DNA of 64,000 bases from Bacillus sp. FJAT-27445 (GCF_001510665.1 NZ_LMTI01000002.1:505753-569752); one strand, 5' to 3'; positions 9,204 through 18,660 are shown, counted from the first letter of the stretch. Made by a program: numbers and translations. Notes: generated by a model not told the origin, from the sequence alone.

Positions 9204-9326
9204 ATTTCCGCTACAGGCACACGCTTTCCGCGGAGGGTCAGTGGAGCCTCCTCGGCGCTCGCGCCTGTGGGGTCTCCCCTTGCCGCAGCATCCCGCCGGA
9301 GTCGGTGCCCTCCGCTGCAATCAACT
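9204..9326. repeat. GC-rich interspersed repeat (family 2), single copy
   Basis: The block from TTCCGCTACAGGCACACGC to CTCCGCTGCAATCAAC contains the pieces CTTTCCGCGG, GAGCCTCCTCGGCGC and GCCTGTGGGGTCTC. I recall this layout as a common non-coding repeat of Bacillus chromosomes. Only one copy is in this window, so the call rests on memory. No gene reads through it. Confidence 0.5.
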
Positions 9327-9371
9327 AACCTTTTAAACAATTGTGTAAGAATTAATTTCAAACTAAATAAG

Positions 9372-9396
9372 AAAAAACCGCTGCATTATGCAGCGG
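9372..9396 (-). terminator. Terminator of the zapA-mutS2-yshE operon
   Basis: Minus strand CCGCTGCAT/ATGCAGCGG hairpin followed by TTTTTTC, just past the 27-residue membrane peptide gene. Confidence 0.88.
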
Positions 9397-9403
9397 CGGT
9401 TTC

Positions 9404-9487
9404 TTAGGCAATGAACGCCATATAGATGATTCCTATCAGAATAAATAAGCCGCAAAGGCCCAAAAGAACTTTTGCTAGAGTTTCCAC
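9404..9487 (-). CDS. 27-residue hydrophobic membrane peptide
   Basis: Starting at GTG (9485-9487) with GGAGGAAACAAA in front, the minus strand encodes METLAKVLLGLCGLFILIGI followed by IYMAFIA and a stop: one transmembrane helix with a charged N-terminus. It starts 14 bp after the yshE stop and is followed at once by a strong terminator, so it is the last gene of the operon. It is shorter than usual gene-finder limits. The function is unknown; a partner or regulator of YshE is possible. Ribosome site, spacing and terminator placement support it. Confidence 0.7.
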   Translation of the reverse strand: METLAKVLLGLCGLFILIGIIYMAFIA

Positions 9488-9501
9488 TTTGTTTCCTCCG
9501 T

Positions 9502-9906
9502 TTAGATTCCAGCTCCGACTATGTAGGATAATCCGATTGAAATCACCATTGATATAAATCCGACGGCCCGGTTGTCCTTTTCGATTTCTTCATCCACATT
9601 GAATTTAGGAGTGAGGAACTCAAAAATGAAATAGCCGACAAGCAGGAGGGCAAAGCCGTATACTCCCCAACCGATCATTGCCAGAACCGAAGTGTGTTCT
9701 TGAATAGCATGTCTGAAGATATTTGCAATCCCAAACATTTTTCCTCCAGTTGCCATGGCAACGGCCAAATTTCCTTTTTTGATTTCCTCCCAGTTATTAT
9801 ACTTTGTAACCAGCTCAAATGCAGCGAGGAAGAGGATGATACAGAGGATGACCAGGCTATAGTATGCTGCAATCTGGATAAATTCATTTTGCCAAAAGTG
9901 TTCCAT
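9502..9906 (-). CDS. yshE: DUF350/UPF0719 membrane protein
   Basis: A 134-residue integral membrane protein with four predicted helices (around residues 10-30, 45-65, 75-95 and 110-132) and the DUF350 pattern GNLAVAMATGGKMFGIANIF. The molecular function of the family is unknown. It follows mutS2 by 20 bp, as yshE does in B. subtilis, and is followed by the 27-residue peptide gene and a terminator. Confidence 0.88.
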   Translation of the reverse strand: MEHFWQNEFIQIAAYYSLVILCIILFLAAFELVTKYNNWEEIKKGNLAVAMATGGKMFGIANIFRHAIQEHTSVLAMIGWGVYGFALLLVGYFIFEFLTPKFNVDEEIEKDNRAVGFISMVISIGLSYIVGAGI

Positions 9907-9926
9907 GCCGATTAGCTCCCCAACCC

Positions 9927-12284
9927 TTATTTAAACTCCGCAATCGTGACTCCGGTCCCGCCTTCACCGGCATCCCCGAACCGTATTTTCTTAACCGAGC
10001 GGTGGTTCCTCAAATATTCCTGTACTCCCTGCCTCAATGCCCCGGTTCCTTTTCCGTGAATGATCGAGACGCGCGGATAGCCCGCCAGAAGGGCATCATC
10101 GATATATTTTTCTACCTTTACCAATGCATCCTCATACCTTTCGCCGCGTAAATCGAGTTCAAGTGAGACATGGGTGTCCCTGCCCTTTACGATTGCCATC
10201 GGCTTCACTTCCTTTGGCTTTGGCGCATTGATGTATTCCAAATCCTTCTCGGACACCTTCATTTTCAAAATCCCAATTTGGACCTGCCATTCTTGGCCGG
10301 ACGTTTTTTCAATGAGGGTTCCTTTTTGGTCAAAGGTTAGGACCTTTACCTCGTCCCCAGGCATGAAGGTATGCTTTGCTGCCTTTTTCGCCCCCGGTTT
10401 TTCAGTCCTTTTTACCTTTGGGGCTGCTCCGGCAAGCCGCTGCCTCGCTTCGATCAATTCATGCTCCTTGATCTCGGCATTCTTCTCGAGCCTCATCCTC
10501 CGCAGGTCGCCGATTATCTCCTCTGCTTCCTCCGCCGCTTTTTCAACAAGCTTACCAGCTTTCTCGGCCGCCTTTTCCATAAAGGAATCACGTTGCTCGT
10601 ATAATTCAATCACTTGTTTTTGCAGATCGGCATGAAGCTTTTCCGCCTGTTTCCGCAATTCGTGCGCCTCGGAAAGCTCATTTTCGGCATCACGCCTGCT
10701 CTTTTCTAGGCTTGAAATCATATTTTCAATTTGCGAGCTGTCCTCGCTTACATGGGATTTCGCATTTTCAATAACGCGTTCATTCAGGCCAAGCCGGCGG
10801 GAAATTTCGAACGCATTGCTCCGGCCGGGCACACCAAGCAGCAGCCTGTATGTTGGGCTGAGGGTCTCAACATCAAATTCGACACTTGCATTCATGACGC
10901 CTTCACGGTTGTAGCCATACGCCTTTAATTCGGGGTAATGGGTCGTAGCAATCACCCTGGCCCCCCGCTTGTATACCTCATCCAAAATCGAAATCGCCAG
11001 CGCCGCCCCTTCCTGTGGGTCGGTGCCCGCCCCTAGTTCATCGAAGAGTACGAAGCTATTGTGGTCGGCTTTGTTGAGTATATCGACAATATTGACCATA
11101 TGGGAGGAAAATGTGCTTAAGCTTTGCTCAATGGACTGCTCATCGCCAATATCCGCATACACCGCGTTGAAAACAGCCAGCTCCGATCCGTCAAGCGCCG
11201 GTATTTGAAGCCCTGCCTGCGCCATCAATGTGCATAGGCCGACTGTTTTCAGTGTCACTGTCTTTCCGCCTGTATTCGGACCGGTGATCACGATTGTAGT
11301 AAAGTCCTTGCCAAGCAAGATGTCATTGGGCACAACTTGATCCATGGGTATCAATGGATGGCGGGCCTTGTAAAGCGCAATCCTGCCCTCATTGTTCATT
11401 GTGGGCTTTGACCCTTTTATAGTTCGTCCATAGCGTGCTTTTGCAAAAATGAAATCAAGCTCCCCGAGAACATCGGAAATGACCTGCAGTTCAGCACTAT
11501 GTTCAGCCGACAGTGCCGAAAGCTCGGCGAGGATCCTTTCAATTTCAAGCTGTTCCTTAACACGGATATCCTGGACCTGGTTGTTCAACTGGACAATCGC
11601 CTGCGGCTCAATGAATAGCGTTTGCCCCGATGAACTTTGGTCATGGATGATTCCGCCATAATGCCCCCTATATTCCTGCTTCACCGGAATGACGAACCTG
11701 TCGTTCCGAATCGTGACAATTGCATCGGACAGCATCTTTTGCGCGCTGGTGGATCGAATCATGCTTTCAAGCTTTTCCCTTACCTTCGATTGATTCGACC
11801 GGAGCTGCTGGCGAAGAGCCCTCAATGTATCGCTCGCTGTATCAAGGACTTCCCCGCCTTCGTCAATTGCCATCTTGATTGCCTGTTCGAGGTTTGCCAG
11901 CGGAATAATCCTGCTTACATAGTCAAATAGATATGGGATATTGGTGTTATCTTCATGAAGGTTTTCGATAAACCGCTTGATTTGCCTGCTTGCCGAGATG
12001 GTGCTCGCGATTTGGACAAGTTCTGCCGGGCTCAATATCCCGCCAATTACCGACCTCTTTATATGAGCCCGTATATCATGAATGCCAGACAGCGGCACAT
12101 TCCCTTTTAACCGGAGCGCCGTTGCTGCCTCATCCGTTTCCTCCTGGAGCCTTTCTACTTCCTGAAAATCCGAGGAAGGAATGAGCTTCGATATTTTATC
12201 ACGGCCAAGCGGCGAAGAAGCATGCCCCATGAGCTTCTCCCTTACTTTGAAAAACTCGAGTACTTTCAATGTTCTATCTTGCAT
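9927..12284 (-). CDS. mutS2: Endonuclease MutS2 (MutSB)
   Basis: A MutS-like ATPase acting on branched DNA and, in B. subtilis, on stalled or collided ribosomes. The 785-residue protein has MutS core domains, Walker [14 protein letters not shown], the ABC signature region ([18 protein letters not shown]), Walker B ([11 protein letters not shown]), a long coiled coil (around residues 510-620) and a C-terminal Smr domain ([20 protein letters not shown] ... [11 protein letters not shown]). It has no N-terminal mismatch-reading domain, which separates MutS2 from MutS. Start ATG after GAGAGGTTTCTCC. Confidence 0.96.
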   Translation of the reverse strand: MQDRTLKVLEFFKVREKLMGHASSPLGRDKISKLIPSSDFQEVERLQEETDEAATALRLKGNVPLSGIHDIRAHIKRSVIGGILSPAELVQIASTISASRQIKRFIENLHEDNTNIPYLFDYVSRIIPLANLEQAIKMAIDEGGEVLDTASDTLRALRQQLRSNQSKVREKLESMIRSTSAQKMLSDAIVTIRNDRFVIPVKQEYRGHYGGIIHDQSSSGQTLFIEPQAIVQLNNQVQDIRVKEQLEIERILAELSALSAEHSAELQVISDVLGELDFIFAKARYGRTIKGSKPTMNNEGRIALYKARHPLIPMDQVVPNDILLGKDFTTIVITGPNTGGKTVTLKTVGLCTLMAQAGLQIPALDGSELAVFNAVYADIGDEQSIEQSLSTFSSHMVNIVDILNKADHNSFVLFDELGAGTDPQEGAALAISILDEVYKRGARVIATTHYPELKAYGYNREGVMNASVEFDVETLSPTYRLLLGVPGRSNAFEISRRLGLNERVIENAKSHVSEDSSQIENMISSLEKSRRDAENELSEAHELRKQAEKLHADLQKQVIELYEQRDSFMEKAAEKAGKLVEKAAEEAEEIIGDLRRMRLEKNAEIKEHELIEARQRLAGAAPKVKRTEKPGAKKAAKHTFMPGDEVKVLTFDQKGTLIEKTSGQEWQVQIGILKMKVSEKDLEYINAPKPKEVKPMAIVKGRDTHVSLELDLRGERYEDALVKVEKYIDDALLAGYPRVSIIHGKGTGALRQGVQEYLRNHRSVKKIRFGDAGEGGTGVTIAEFK

Positions 12285-12317
12285 GGAGAAACCTCTCCTT
12301 TTTGCCTAAGTGTTTTG

Positions 12318-14030
12318 TCAGCTTCTGTGATGTAAAAATTGAAGTAAATCCTCCAATTTGAAAGTGTTCAGAACAGAGCTGCTTTTTATCCAGCCTTTCC
12401 TGGCTGCTGCAACCCCGATGCCCATATGGCTCAGCATCGCGGTTTTGTGCGCATCGGTATTGATGGCGATTTTCACTCCGGCTTCCTGCGCCTTTTTCAG
12501 GTGGACGTATGAAAGGTCGAGCCGGTGCGGATTCGCATTCAATTCAAGCGCGGTATTCGTGTCTTTTGCTAAAGAGATTAGCATGTCAATATCCACATCA
12601 TATCCATCCCTGCGCCCTATCAACCTGCCAGTTGGATGGGCGATAATGTCGACATTTGGATTTTCAAGCGCGTTTCTCAGCCTCATCATGATTTTTTCAC
12701 GCGGTTGCGAAAATGCCGAATGAATCGATGCTATCACGATATCGAGTTCTTTTAACAGGTCATCATCATAATCCAAGGATCCGTCCGGAAGGATATCCAT
12801 TTCGACCCCTGACAGGATTTTAAAATCCGTATACTTTTCATTAACCCGCTTTATTTCCTCATGCTGCTCACGGAGACGTTCCGGCGTCAAGCCATTCGCC
12901 ACTTTCAAGAACTGTGAATGGTCGGTGATCGCAATATGAGAATAGCCCATTGCCCTGCAGGCTTCCGCCATTTCTTCTATTGTATGGGCGCCATCGCTCC
13001 ATGTGGAGTGCATATGGAGGTCCGATATTATGTCCTTTATATCTACAATACCCATATCAGGTGAGTAGATTTCAACTTCCCGTCCGTCCTCGCGAATTTC
13101 GGGAGGAATGAACGGCAGGCCAAAATGGGCATAAAACTCAGCTTCTGATGTAAAGGTTTTTATGCCTTCCGCTGATTCAACTCCGTACTCACTGATTTTC
13201 TCGCCGCGCTCCTTTGCCAGCTGCCTCATCCGAACATTATGATCCTTTGAACCTGTAAAGTGGTGGAGGGCAGTCGCGAATTCCTCACTGCTGACCAGGC
13301 GGAAATCCGCCGAGATATCATAGTCAAAGCCAAATGTTACGGACACTTTGGTATCGCCGGCACCGATGACTTCCTTTAGGTCTGGGAGTGCGAGGATTTG
13401 CTCCCTTACCGATTCTGGATTTGAGGTGGCTATGATAAAATCAAGATCCTTTACGGTTTCAGCCCATCTTCTAATACTGCCAGCCTTTGAAAATTGTTCA
13501 ATATCGTCCATTTCAGAAAGTTGAGCTTCTATTTTAGCCGCAATCGGAAGCATATAGGCGAGCGGAAGCCTTTCCGGACGTTCGCCCGCATTTTCAATCG
13601 CAGCCAGGATTTTCTCTTCCGATTTTTTCCCGAAGCCGGGAAGCTCGGAAATTTTATGCATCCGGCACGCTTCCTCCAGATCGGCGATATCTTCAATCCC
13701 AAGCATTTCGTGCAGCTTGGCCAGCTTTTTGCCGCCGAGGCCAGGAAGCTTTAATAAAGGAACAAGTCCTGCAGGCACTTCCTCCTGCAATTCCTTCAAC
13801 ACAGATGAACTACCCTCTTGGATAAATTCCTCTATGACTGCAGCCGTTCCCTTCCCGATACCGGAAATGGCCGTAAAATCAGTGATTCCCGCAAGGCTCC
13901 TGTTATCTGTTTCAAGAGCGAATGCCGCTTTCCTGAACGCAGAAACCTTAAACGGATTTTCCCCCTTAAGCTCAAGGTAAATCGCGATTGTTTCAAGAAG
14001 GGCAATGACATCTTTTTTATTTTTTTCCAT
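12318..14030 (-). CDS. polX: DNA polymerase/3'-5' exonuclease PolX
   Basis: Family X polymerase for gap filling in base-excision repair. The 570 residues (the usual Bacillus length) run from N-terminal helix-hairpin-helix repeats (ISGIGKGTAAVIEEFI, LPGLGGKKLAKL, LPGFGKKSEEKIL) through the X-family palm (WAETVKDLDFIIATSN) to a C-terminal PHP phosphoesterase (DLHMHSTWSDGAHT ... HPTGR). The start at 14030 (MEKNKKDVIALLETIA) matches the family. It lies between yshB and mutS2. Confidence 0.95.
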   Translation of the reverse strand: MEKNKKDVIALLETIAIYLELKGENPFKVSAFRKAAFALETDNRSLAGITDFTAISGIGKGTAAVIEEFIQEGSSSVLKELQEEVPAGLVPLLKLPGLGGKKLAKLHEMLGIEDIADLEEACRMHKISELPGFGKKSEEKILAAIENAGERPERLPLAYMLPIAAKIEAQLSEMDDIEQFSKAGSIRRWAETVKDLDFIIATSNPESVREQILALPDLKEVIGAGDTKVSVTFGFDYDISADFRLVSSEEFATALHHFTGSKDHNVRMRQLAKERGEKISEYGVESAEGIKTFTSEAEFYAHFGLPFIPPEIREDGREVEIYSPDMGIVDIKDIISDLHMHSTWSDGAHTIEEMAEACRAMGYSHIAITDHSQFLKVANGLTPERLREQHEEIKRVNEKYTDFKILSGVEMDILPDGSLDYDDDLLKELDIVIASIHSAFSQPREKIMMRLRNALENPNVDIIAHPTGRLIGRRDGYDVDIDMLISLAKDTNTALELNANPHRLDLSYVHLKKAQEAGVKIAINTDAHKTAMLSHMGIGVAAARKGWIKSSSVLNTFKLEDLLQFLHHRS

Positions 14031-14118
14031 CCCAATAGCACCTGCCTTATCTGTTGTACGCAAACGTCTCAATAAAGTTCCATGAAAGAAAGAAGAACTT
14101 CCCTGCTGTCAGAGAAGT

Positions 14119-14661
14119 TCAAGCAGCTACATATTCTATCCAAAGTTCCTTCAATTGCTCGGAGATGACAGGCGTATGTTTGACAATCGCCTCCGCTATG
14201 ATCGAATCCTCAAGAGGCTTTTGGATTGCTTCCATCGGGACAAGCGCAGCAATATACAAGAGCAATAACAAAACCAAATACACTTCCACGAACCCAAGCA
14301 AACCGCCTGCCCAAACATTCAGCGTCCTCAGGATTGGAAGATGCGCGATAAAGTCGAACATGGAGCCTATTATTTGGACGAGCACCTTAACCGCAAAGAA
14401 AATAACTACAAAAGCAAACGCCCTGTAATAGGCTTCTTCCATACCGGTATTGGATGCGAGGAGGGAAAGCGGCGAGGTCTCACCAAGAGTCGGATAGGGA
14501 ATCCATAGCTTCAGTTTCGGCGCCAAGCTGTCATAATACATATACGCTACAATGTAGGCGAGCACGAAGCCGGCAAGATGAAGCACCTGGAGGATAAAGC
14601 CGCGCTTTAGTCCTATGAAAAAGCCAATAATAAAAAGAAAGATAAGTACTAAATCAAGCAT
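14119..14661 (-). CDS. yshB: CvpA-family membrane protein
   Basis: A 180-residue protein with four hydrophobic segments and the CvpA N-terminal pattern (MLDLVLIFLFIIGFFIGLKR). The family is named for a colicin V production protein, but its role in bacilli is not settled. It begins 5 bp after the zapA stop and precedes polX, as in B. subtilis. Confidence 0.88.
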   Translation of the reverse strand: MLDLVLIFLFIIGFFIGLKRGFILQVLHLAGFVLAYIVAYMYYDSLAPKLKLWIPYPTLGETSPLSLLASNTGMEEAYYRAFAFVVIFFAVKVLVQIIGSMFDFIAHLPILRTLNVWAGGLLGFVEVYLVLLLLLYIAALVPMEAIQKPLEDSIIAEAIVKHTPVISEQLKELWIEYVAA

Positions 14662-14666
14662 TTCGT

Positions 14667-14927
14667 TTATCCCTGTTCCCTTTCCATTTCTGATTTCAGC
14701 CGTTCAAGCTGGTCTTTAAGTTTAATAAAGTCGTTAACAGCATTTACTGCGGTAAGGACAGCCAGTTTGTTCACATCAAGTGAAGGATTCTTGGAACCTA
14801 TTTCCCGCATTTTATCATCGACTAGTGAAGCGACAAGCCTTACATGGCTCGAGCTTTCCGGCCCAATAATGGTATATTGCTGCCCATATATATCGACCGT
14901 TGTCCGGTTTTTATTGTTATTCGACAC
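14667..14927 (-). CDS. zapA: Cell division protein ZapA
   Basis: A small cytosolic protein that bundles FtsZ protofilaments. The 86-residue product contains [19 protein letters not shown] and a C-terminal coiled coil ([19 protein letters not shown]). I chose the GTG at 14925-14927 because GGAGGCAACTAC precedes it; an upstream ATG at 14945 lies before that ribosome site. It is the first gene of zapA-yshB-polX-mutS2-yshE. Confidence 0.92.
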   Translation of the reverse strand: MSNNNKNRTTVDIYGQQYTIIGPESSSHVRLVASLVDDKMREIGSKNPSLDVNKLAVLTAVNAVNDFIKLKDQLERLKSEMEREQG

Positions 14928-15114
14928 GTAGTTGCCTCCATTCAAAGAATCCTATTCCCTATCATAACACGAACGTGCTTTACTGGAAAAGCGAAAGGAT
15001 AAGCTGTTGCCTGTCCATAAAGGTGCTATGTTTTAAAACGGGGAAGAGCCTGATTAGCTGTCGGCAATAATATGATAAAATAGACAGATAAACAACCAAA
15101 GGAGTGCAGCCGTC

Positions 15115-16083
15115 TTGGGCCAAGCAGTCATTACCGCAACACCAACTCAAATAGCAGCCTTGAAAGAACACTATTCGCGTTATTTAATAGAAAAACTCCC
15201 AACTGGAAGCGTGTTTGCCGCAAAAACCCCTTCCTGCACCATCACAGCCTACAAGTCCGGCAAAGTCCTGTTCCAGGGAGTTAGTGCGGAAAGCGAAGCC
15301 ACTCAATGGGCCGGCAGCACGCCTACAGCCGTACCCAATAGTAAAAAAACTTTGCCAGGGAAGCCTGTGCCCGGATCCCATCTCCCTACAAACTTCGGCA
15401 CTTTGTCCGTGATTGGTTCTGACGAAGTTGGCACAGGGGATTTTTTCGGACCGATTACTGTGGTCGCGGCCTATGCAAGAAGACAAGACCTTCCCCTTCT
15501 TAAGGAACTTGGGGTCAGGGATTCAAAGGATCTAAACGATGAAAAGATTGTTTCGATCGCCAAGGACATCAAGAACGTCATCCCCTTCAGCCTGCTCACC
15601 TTGCACAATGAAAAGTACAACGAACTGCAGCAATCAGGAATGTCGCAGGGGAAAATGAAAGCAATCCTGCATAATCAGGCGCTGAACCATCTTCTTGGAA
15701 AAATCGCCCCTGAAAAACCGGAGGCACTTCTTGTCGACCAGTTTGCCCAGCCTGAAATTTACTACGCTCACCTTAGGGGACAGAAAAAGGTTGTCCGGGA
15801 AGATGTCTTTTTCAGCACAAAAGCGGAGGGGCTGCACCTTTCTGTAGCAGCGGCATCAATCCTCGCAAGATATGCGTTCATCCGGCACTTTGAAAAACTC
15901 AGCGAAGTGGCTGGGTTCACCATTCCGAAGGGCGCAGGCGCCAAAGTGGACGAAGCGGCCGCCAAACTCATTTTAGCCAAAGGGCAATCCGCCCTGCCAC
16001 ACTTCGTCAAACTCCATTTTGCGAATACACAAAAAGCGATGGGGCTGGTTGCCAAGAGAAGGGGCAAGTTAAAAGATTTTTGA
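15115..16083 (+). CDS. rnhC: Ribonuclease HIII
   Basis: Cleaves the RNA strand of RNA-DNA hybrids. The 322-residue protein has an N-terminal TBP-like domain (PSCTITAYKSGKVLFQG) and an RNase HII/HIII catalytic core (IGSDEVGTGDFFGPITVVAA, later RDSKDLND, LLVDQFAQP). The start is a TTG at 15115 after AAAGGAG. It is divergent from zapA. In B. subtilis the next gene is pheT; here a 13-kb accessory island intervenes. Confidence 0.95.
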   Translation: MGQAVITATPTQIAALKEHYSRYLIEKLPTGSVFAAKTPSCTITAYKSGKVLFQGVSAESEATQWAGSTPTAVPNSKKTLPGKPVPGSHLPTNFGTLSVIGSDEVGTGDFFGPITVVAAYARRQDLPLLKELGVRDSKDLNDEKIVSIAKDIKNVIPFSLLTLHNEKYNELQQSGMSQGKMKAILHNQALNHLLGKIAPEKPEALLVDQFAQPEIYYAHLRGQKKVVREDVFFSTKAEGLHLSVAAASILARYAFIRHFEKLSEVAGFTIPKGAGAKVDEAAAKLILAKGQSALPHFVKLHFANTQKAMGLVAKRRGKLKDF

Positions 16084-16107
16084 TTAACACGATTTGGACA
16101 CAATGCC

Positions 16108-16146
16108 AAAAAAAAGAGACGGTTATCGAAAAAATGATAACCGTCT
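16108..16146 (-). terminator. Terminator of the last toxin-island cassette
   Basis: GACGGTTATC and GATAACCGTC form a perfect 10-bp stem. On the minus strand it is followed by TCTTTTTTTT. It serves the small gene at 16159-16341 and may also stop rnhC transcripts from the other side. Confidence 0.8.
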
Positions 16147-16158
16147 AATTAAAACAAT

Positions 16159-16341
16159 TCACTTTAGTTCATTCCAAAAGAAATAACCCATTGCTTTATC
16201 AAAGTCGAAAACACATTTTCTTTGCCATGGAACTAAAAAAACTTGTTCAGGCAAGCGTTTTTCATTTTCAAATGCCTTTTTAACTAAATTTAGATATTCT
16301 TTAAATTTCTGTTTATCATTAATAAATTTATTCTGCCTCAT
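16159..16341 (-). CDS. Small protein, possible immunity gene of a decayed toxin cassette
   Basis: A 60-residue charged and aromatic protein (MRQNKFINDKQKFKEYLNLV ... FDFDKAMGYFFWNELK). I do not recognise a family. Its ATG overlaps the end of the toxin-tip remnant at 16342-16440, the arrangement of toxin and immunity genes in polymorphic toxin loci, and a strong terminator follows. The role is inferred from position only. The ribosome site is weak, so it may be non-functional after loss of its toxin. Confidence 0.5.
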   Translation of the reverse strand: MRQNKFINDKQKFKEYLNLVKKAFENEKRLPEQVFLVPWQRKCVFDFDKAMGYFFWNELK

Positions 16342-16440
16342 TTAATACTCAGCTGTAGGTTTCCCTTGATTTGATTTGTCACGAACAGTATATTTTGCAC
16401 CATCCTTGCTAACCGATTTCTTCCAACCTCCCTCTATAAA
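16342..16440 (-). pseudogene. C-terminal remnant of a polymorphic toxin tip
   Basis: On the minus strand a frame without a start reads TFIEGGWKKSVSKDGAKYT, then VRDKSNQGKPTAEY and a stop. Segments of the type KYTVRD...PTAEY occur at the very end of Rhs/WapA-type toxins (recalled). It lies on one side of the IS element, while Hint and pre-toxin sequence lies on the other (18180-18660), so the two probably belonged to one cassette. Confidence 0.6.
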
Positions 16441-16482
16441 TGTTGGTATATCAACGGTTTAAGCCGTTGTTGGGGTGTCAAA

Positions 16483-16800
16483 AAAATATTTTTTGACACG
16501 CGTACTAACAGATAATCACAAAAATGTGTTTCTCTTACAACTGGTGGATACGCTACGCGGTCACTACTGGCTATTTCTGGTTGGTAGTGATGGATTTATA
16601 TGTGATGCACAATGGATCTCTGCGTTGCTTATGATGACGTACCCTCCCATGTCTCTTGGCATCTGAGTGCCTACATTCCTTCGTTCGGTCTAGTCATAAG
16701 GCAGAGGCCAGCGAAGCTCCTTTAGGGACTCGGGGTCGGATGGAAAAAATAGTGCCGGCTTCTCCGTGTCATCCTGTTGTCTAGGTCTTCAAAGGTATAG
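16483..16800 (-). ncRNA. Candidate guide (bridge/seek) RNA region of the IS element
   Basis: IS110-family elements make a non-coding RNA from their long non-coding end that pairs with target and donor DNA; in the IS1111 group it lies downstream of the transposase. This roughly 320-bp region has that position and no coding frame. It contains several possible hairpins, including GTGTCAAAAAAATATTTTTT, which closes with GACAC at 16476-16499. The RNA ends and target loops cannot be set by eye. Confidence 0.4.
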
Positions 16801-16805
16801 GCTAA

Positions 16806-18083
16806 TCAGGCAGCCTTTTCAATACAGGGGATATCCTTCATCATTCGCTGTGCGTCGAACTTCCTGTGCTTCGTCACGATGCCATGTAAAACTTTTAATA
16901 GCTTTCCGCAAAGTACCACAATAGATTGTTTCTTCCGCAAGGGGTTTACCGTGCGGGTTGTATAATACTCGTGTAACTTTTTAAAGGCCTCATTATGCCG
17001 GACGAGAGGCATCATGATCCTGAACAGGACAGCCCTCAATTTTCTTCTGCCTCTCTTCGAGATGCGTTTTTGACCTTTATGCTTACCGGAGGAATTCTCA
17101 CGCAGTGTGAGTCCCGCGAGCTTTATCAATTGGCGTGGATCCTCATAGTGAGAAAAGCTTCCTATTTCGGCAAGTAAATCAATGATGGTGGCGTCTCCCA
17201 TCCCTGGGACGGATGAAAGGAATTCATATTCTATGGAGGTCCGCACAAGCTCGACTAGACGCTCGGTGAGCTCCTCAATTTCCTGTTCCAGTTGGCGGTA
17301 ACGGCGGACGAGTGTGGCAATTTCATAACGGGCCATCTTGCGTCCTTCTGTTACTCCGATGGAGTTGGCAGCGACTTCGATGAGACGTACTGCCTTTGGT
17401 CTCTGCGGGGATTTCATCCCTTCGCTCTTTCGGTAGAGTTCAAGCAGTTCATCAGGCTTTTTGTGAAGCAAATCCCCTGGAAACGGGGTGAATTCAAGTG
17501 CAGCCAATGCCATCTTCCCGAGGCTAGGAAAGACTTGGCTGAACTCAGGAAAATAGCGGTCCTGCCACCGAATGATCATATTCTTGACTGTTCCCAATTC
17601 CTCTGTCAGCTTACCCCTGAGTGTCGATCCAACACGCAGTTCGGCTTCCATATCCTTTAGTATTCTTGGATAGCTGAAGCGGCCATCCTTAATGAGTCGT
17701 GCGATAACCAGCGCATCCTTCTTATCATGCTTTGTGGGCAGATTGTCATCGAGTTCCTTGGAACGCTTTACATGCATGGGATTAGTCATTGCCAAGGGGA
17801 TACCTCGGTCCTCAAGGAAGTAGGCTAAGTTAAGCCAATAATGGCCGGTGGGCTCAATCCCAACAATGACTTCGGTTTTGCCGTTTTCCTTCATAGCTGA
17901 TAAGATCCGGCTGTACAGCTTTTCAAATCCATCCCGTGATTGGGATACGGAGAAAGATTTCTGGAGCACCCGTCCACGGTCATCAACGAAGCAGGCGTAG
18001 TGCGTACGCTTCGCTATATCGATTCCTACGACCAGGGATTTTTCGGTGACTTGATTAATTTTATGATTTTGTTTAAAATCCAT
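16806..18083 (-). CDS. IS110-family transposase
   Basis: A 425-residue recombinase with an N-terminal RuvC-like DEDD domain (VVGIDIAKRTHYACFVDD with D22; VGIEPTGHYW; HDKKDALVIARL) and the C-terminal Transposase_20 domain (LSSVPGMGDATIIDLLAEI, LIKLAGLTLRENSSGKHKG, which includes the conserved serine region). The frame is intact and preceded by AAGGAGGACTCCT, so the element may still be active. Confidence 0.93.
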   Translation of the reverse strand: MDFKQNHKINQVTEKSLVVGIDIAKRTHYACFVDDRGRVLQKSFSVSQSRDGFEKLYSRILSAMKENGKTEVIVGIEPTGHYWLNLAYFLEDRGIPLAMTNPMHVKRSKELDDNLPTKHDKKDALVIARLIKDGRFSYPRILKDMEAELRVGSTLRGKLTEELGTVKNMIIRWQDRYFPEFSQVFPSLGKMALAALEFTPFPGDLLHKKPDELLELYRKSEGMKSPQRPKAVRLIEVAANSIGVTEGRKMARYEIATLVRRYRQLEQEIEELTERLVELVRTSIEYEFLSSVPGMGDATIIDLLAEIGSFSHYEDPRQLIKLAGLTLRENSSGKHKGQKRISKRGRRKLRAVLFRIMMPLVRHNEAFKKLHEYYTTRTVNPLRKKQSIVVLCGKLLKVLHGIVTKHRKFDAQRMMKDIPCIEKAA

Positions 18084-18179
18084 TAGGAGTCCTCCTTGGT
18101 TACAAATTAGGGGTCATTTCGTCCAGATTTGACACCCCGCATCATACCAAGAGGGCTTTTTTTGTTCAAGTCCCCCAAA

Positions 18180-18660
18180 ATCCTTCTAACAGGAATGCTC
18201 CTTTAATAAACTCTTCTCAAAATCAGTTCTCGTAACATTTGTGTCAATATTTCGTACACTTTTCCCTACTGTAATGTCCTTGTAACCACATTTCGTATTA
18301 TGCAACCAAATGCCTAAATCCGTTACATAGTACGTATGGTAGTCCGCAACTGTAAAGTTATAGACTGTAACTGGATCGTCTAATTAAAAAAACTCGATTT
18401 TTTCAATCGTTAGATTACTTCTATCAGCTTTCTGGAGTTTATCACCAATTTGGAATTCATCTGCGAAGACCCATCCTTTGCCTTCCACCCAGAACGGATG
18501 GTTGTCTGTCGTTTCAATGACTTGCTCCCCAACATGTAACTTAATAATATCATCTCGTTGGTTGCGGTATAAAGTCGTGACTTCCTTGTAAGCCAATTCT
18601 CCATCAGGATTATTCTTATCCTTCGCGAGAACCTTATCTCCGACCTTAATTATCGTTAGG
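18180..18660 (-). pseudogene. Decayed Hint domain plus start of a toxin tip (cassette 3)
   Basis: Read on the minus strand, one frame gives KVGDKVLAKDKNNPDGELAY, then DNHPFWVEGKGWVFADE and IEKIEFF, a stop codon near 18384, then on in the same frame to VTVYNFTVADYHTYYVTDLG and IWLHNTKCGYKDITVGKSVR up to a stop near 18188. This is a Hint (intein-like) pre-toxin domain without its N-terminus, followed by a toxin tip that ends early. It closely resembles the cassette at 19130-19760 and less so the Hint of the large Rhs protein, so both spare cassettes probably derive from another parent toxin. Confidence 0.75.

Larger units (their letters stand above)
16472..18138 (-). mobile_element. IS110-family (IS1111-type) insertion sequence
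   Basis: A 1.67-kb element with one transposase gene. Perfect 11-bp inverted repeats GGGGTGTCAAA (16472-16482) and TTTGACACCCC (18128-18138) mark the ends within a few bases. Such subterminal repeats, together with a long non-coding part downstream of the gene (about 320 bp against about 50 bp upstream), are features of the IS1111 subgroup. No target duplication is expected for this family. It lies inside a polymorphic-toxin cassette. Confidence 0.82.

Noticed and set aside
16107-16147. Hairpin after rnhC as a plus-strand terminator
   Set aside because: On the plus strand the stem is followed by TAATTAAAA, not a T run; the T run is on the minus strand, so it was assigned to the small minus-strand gene.
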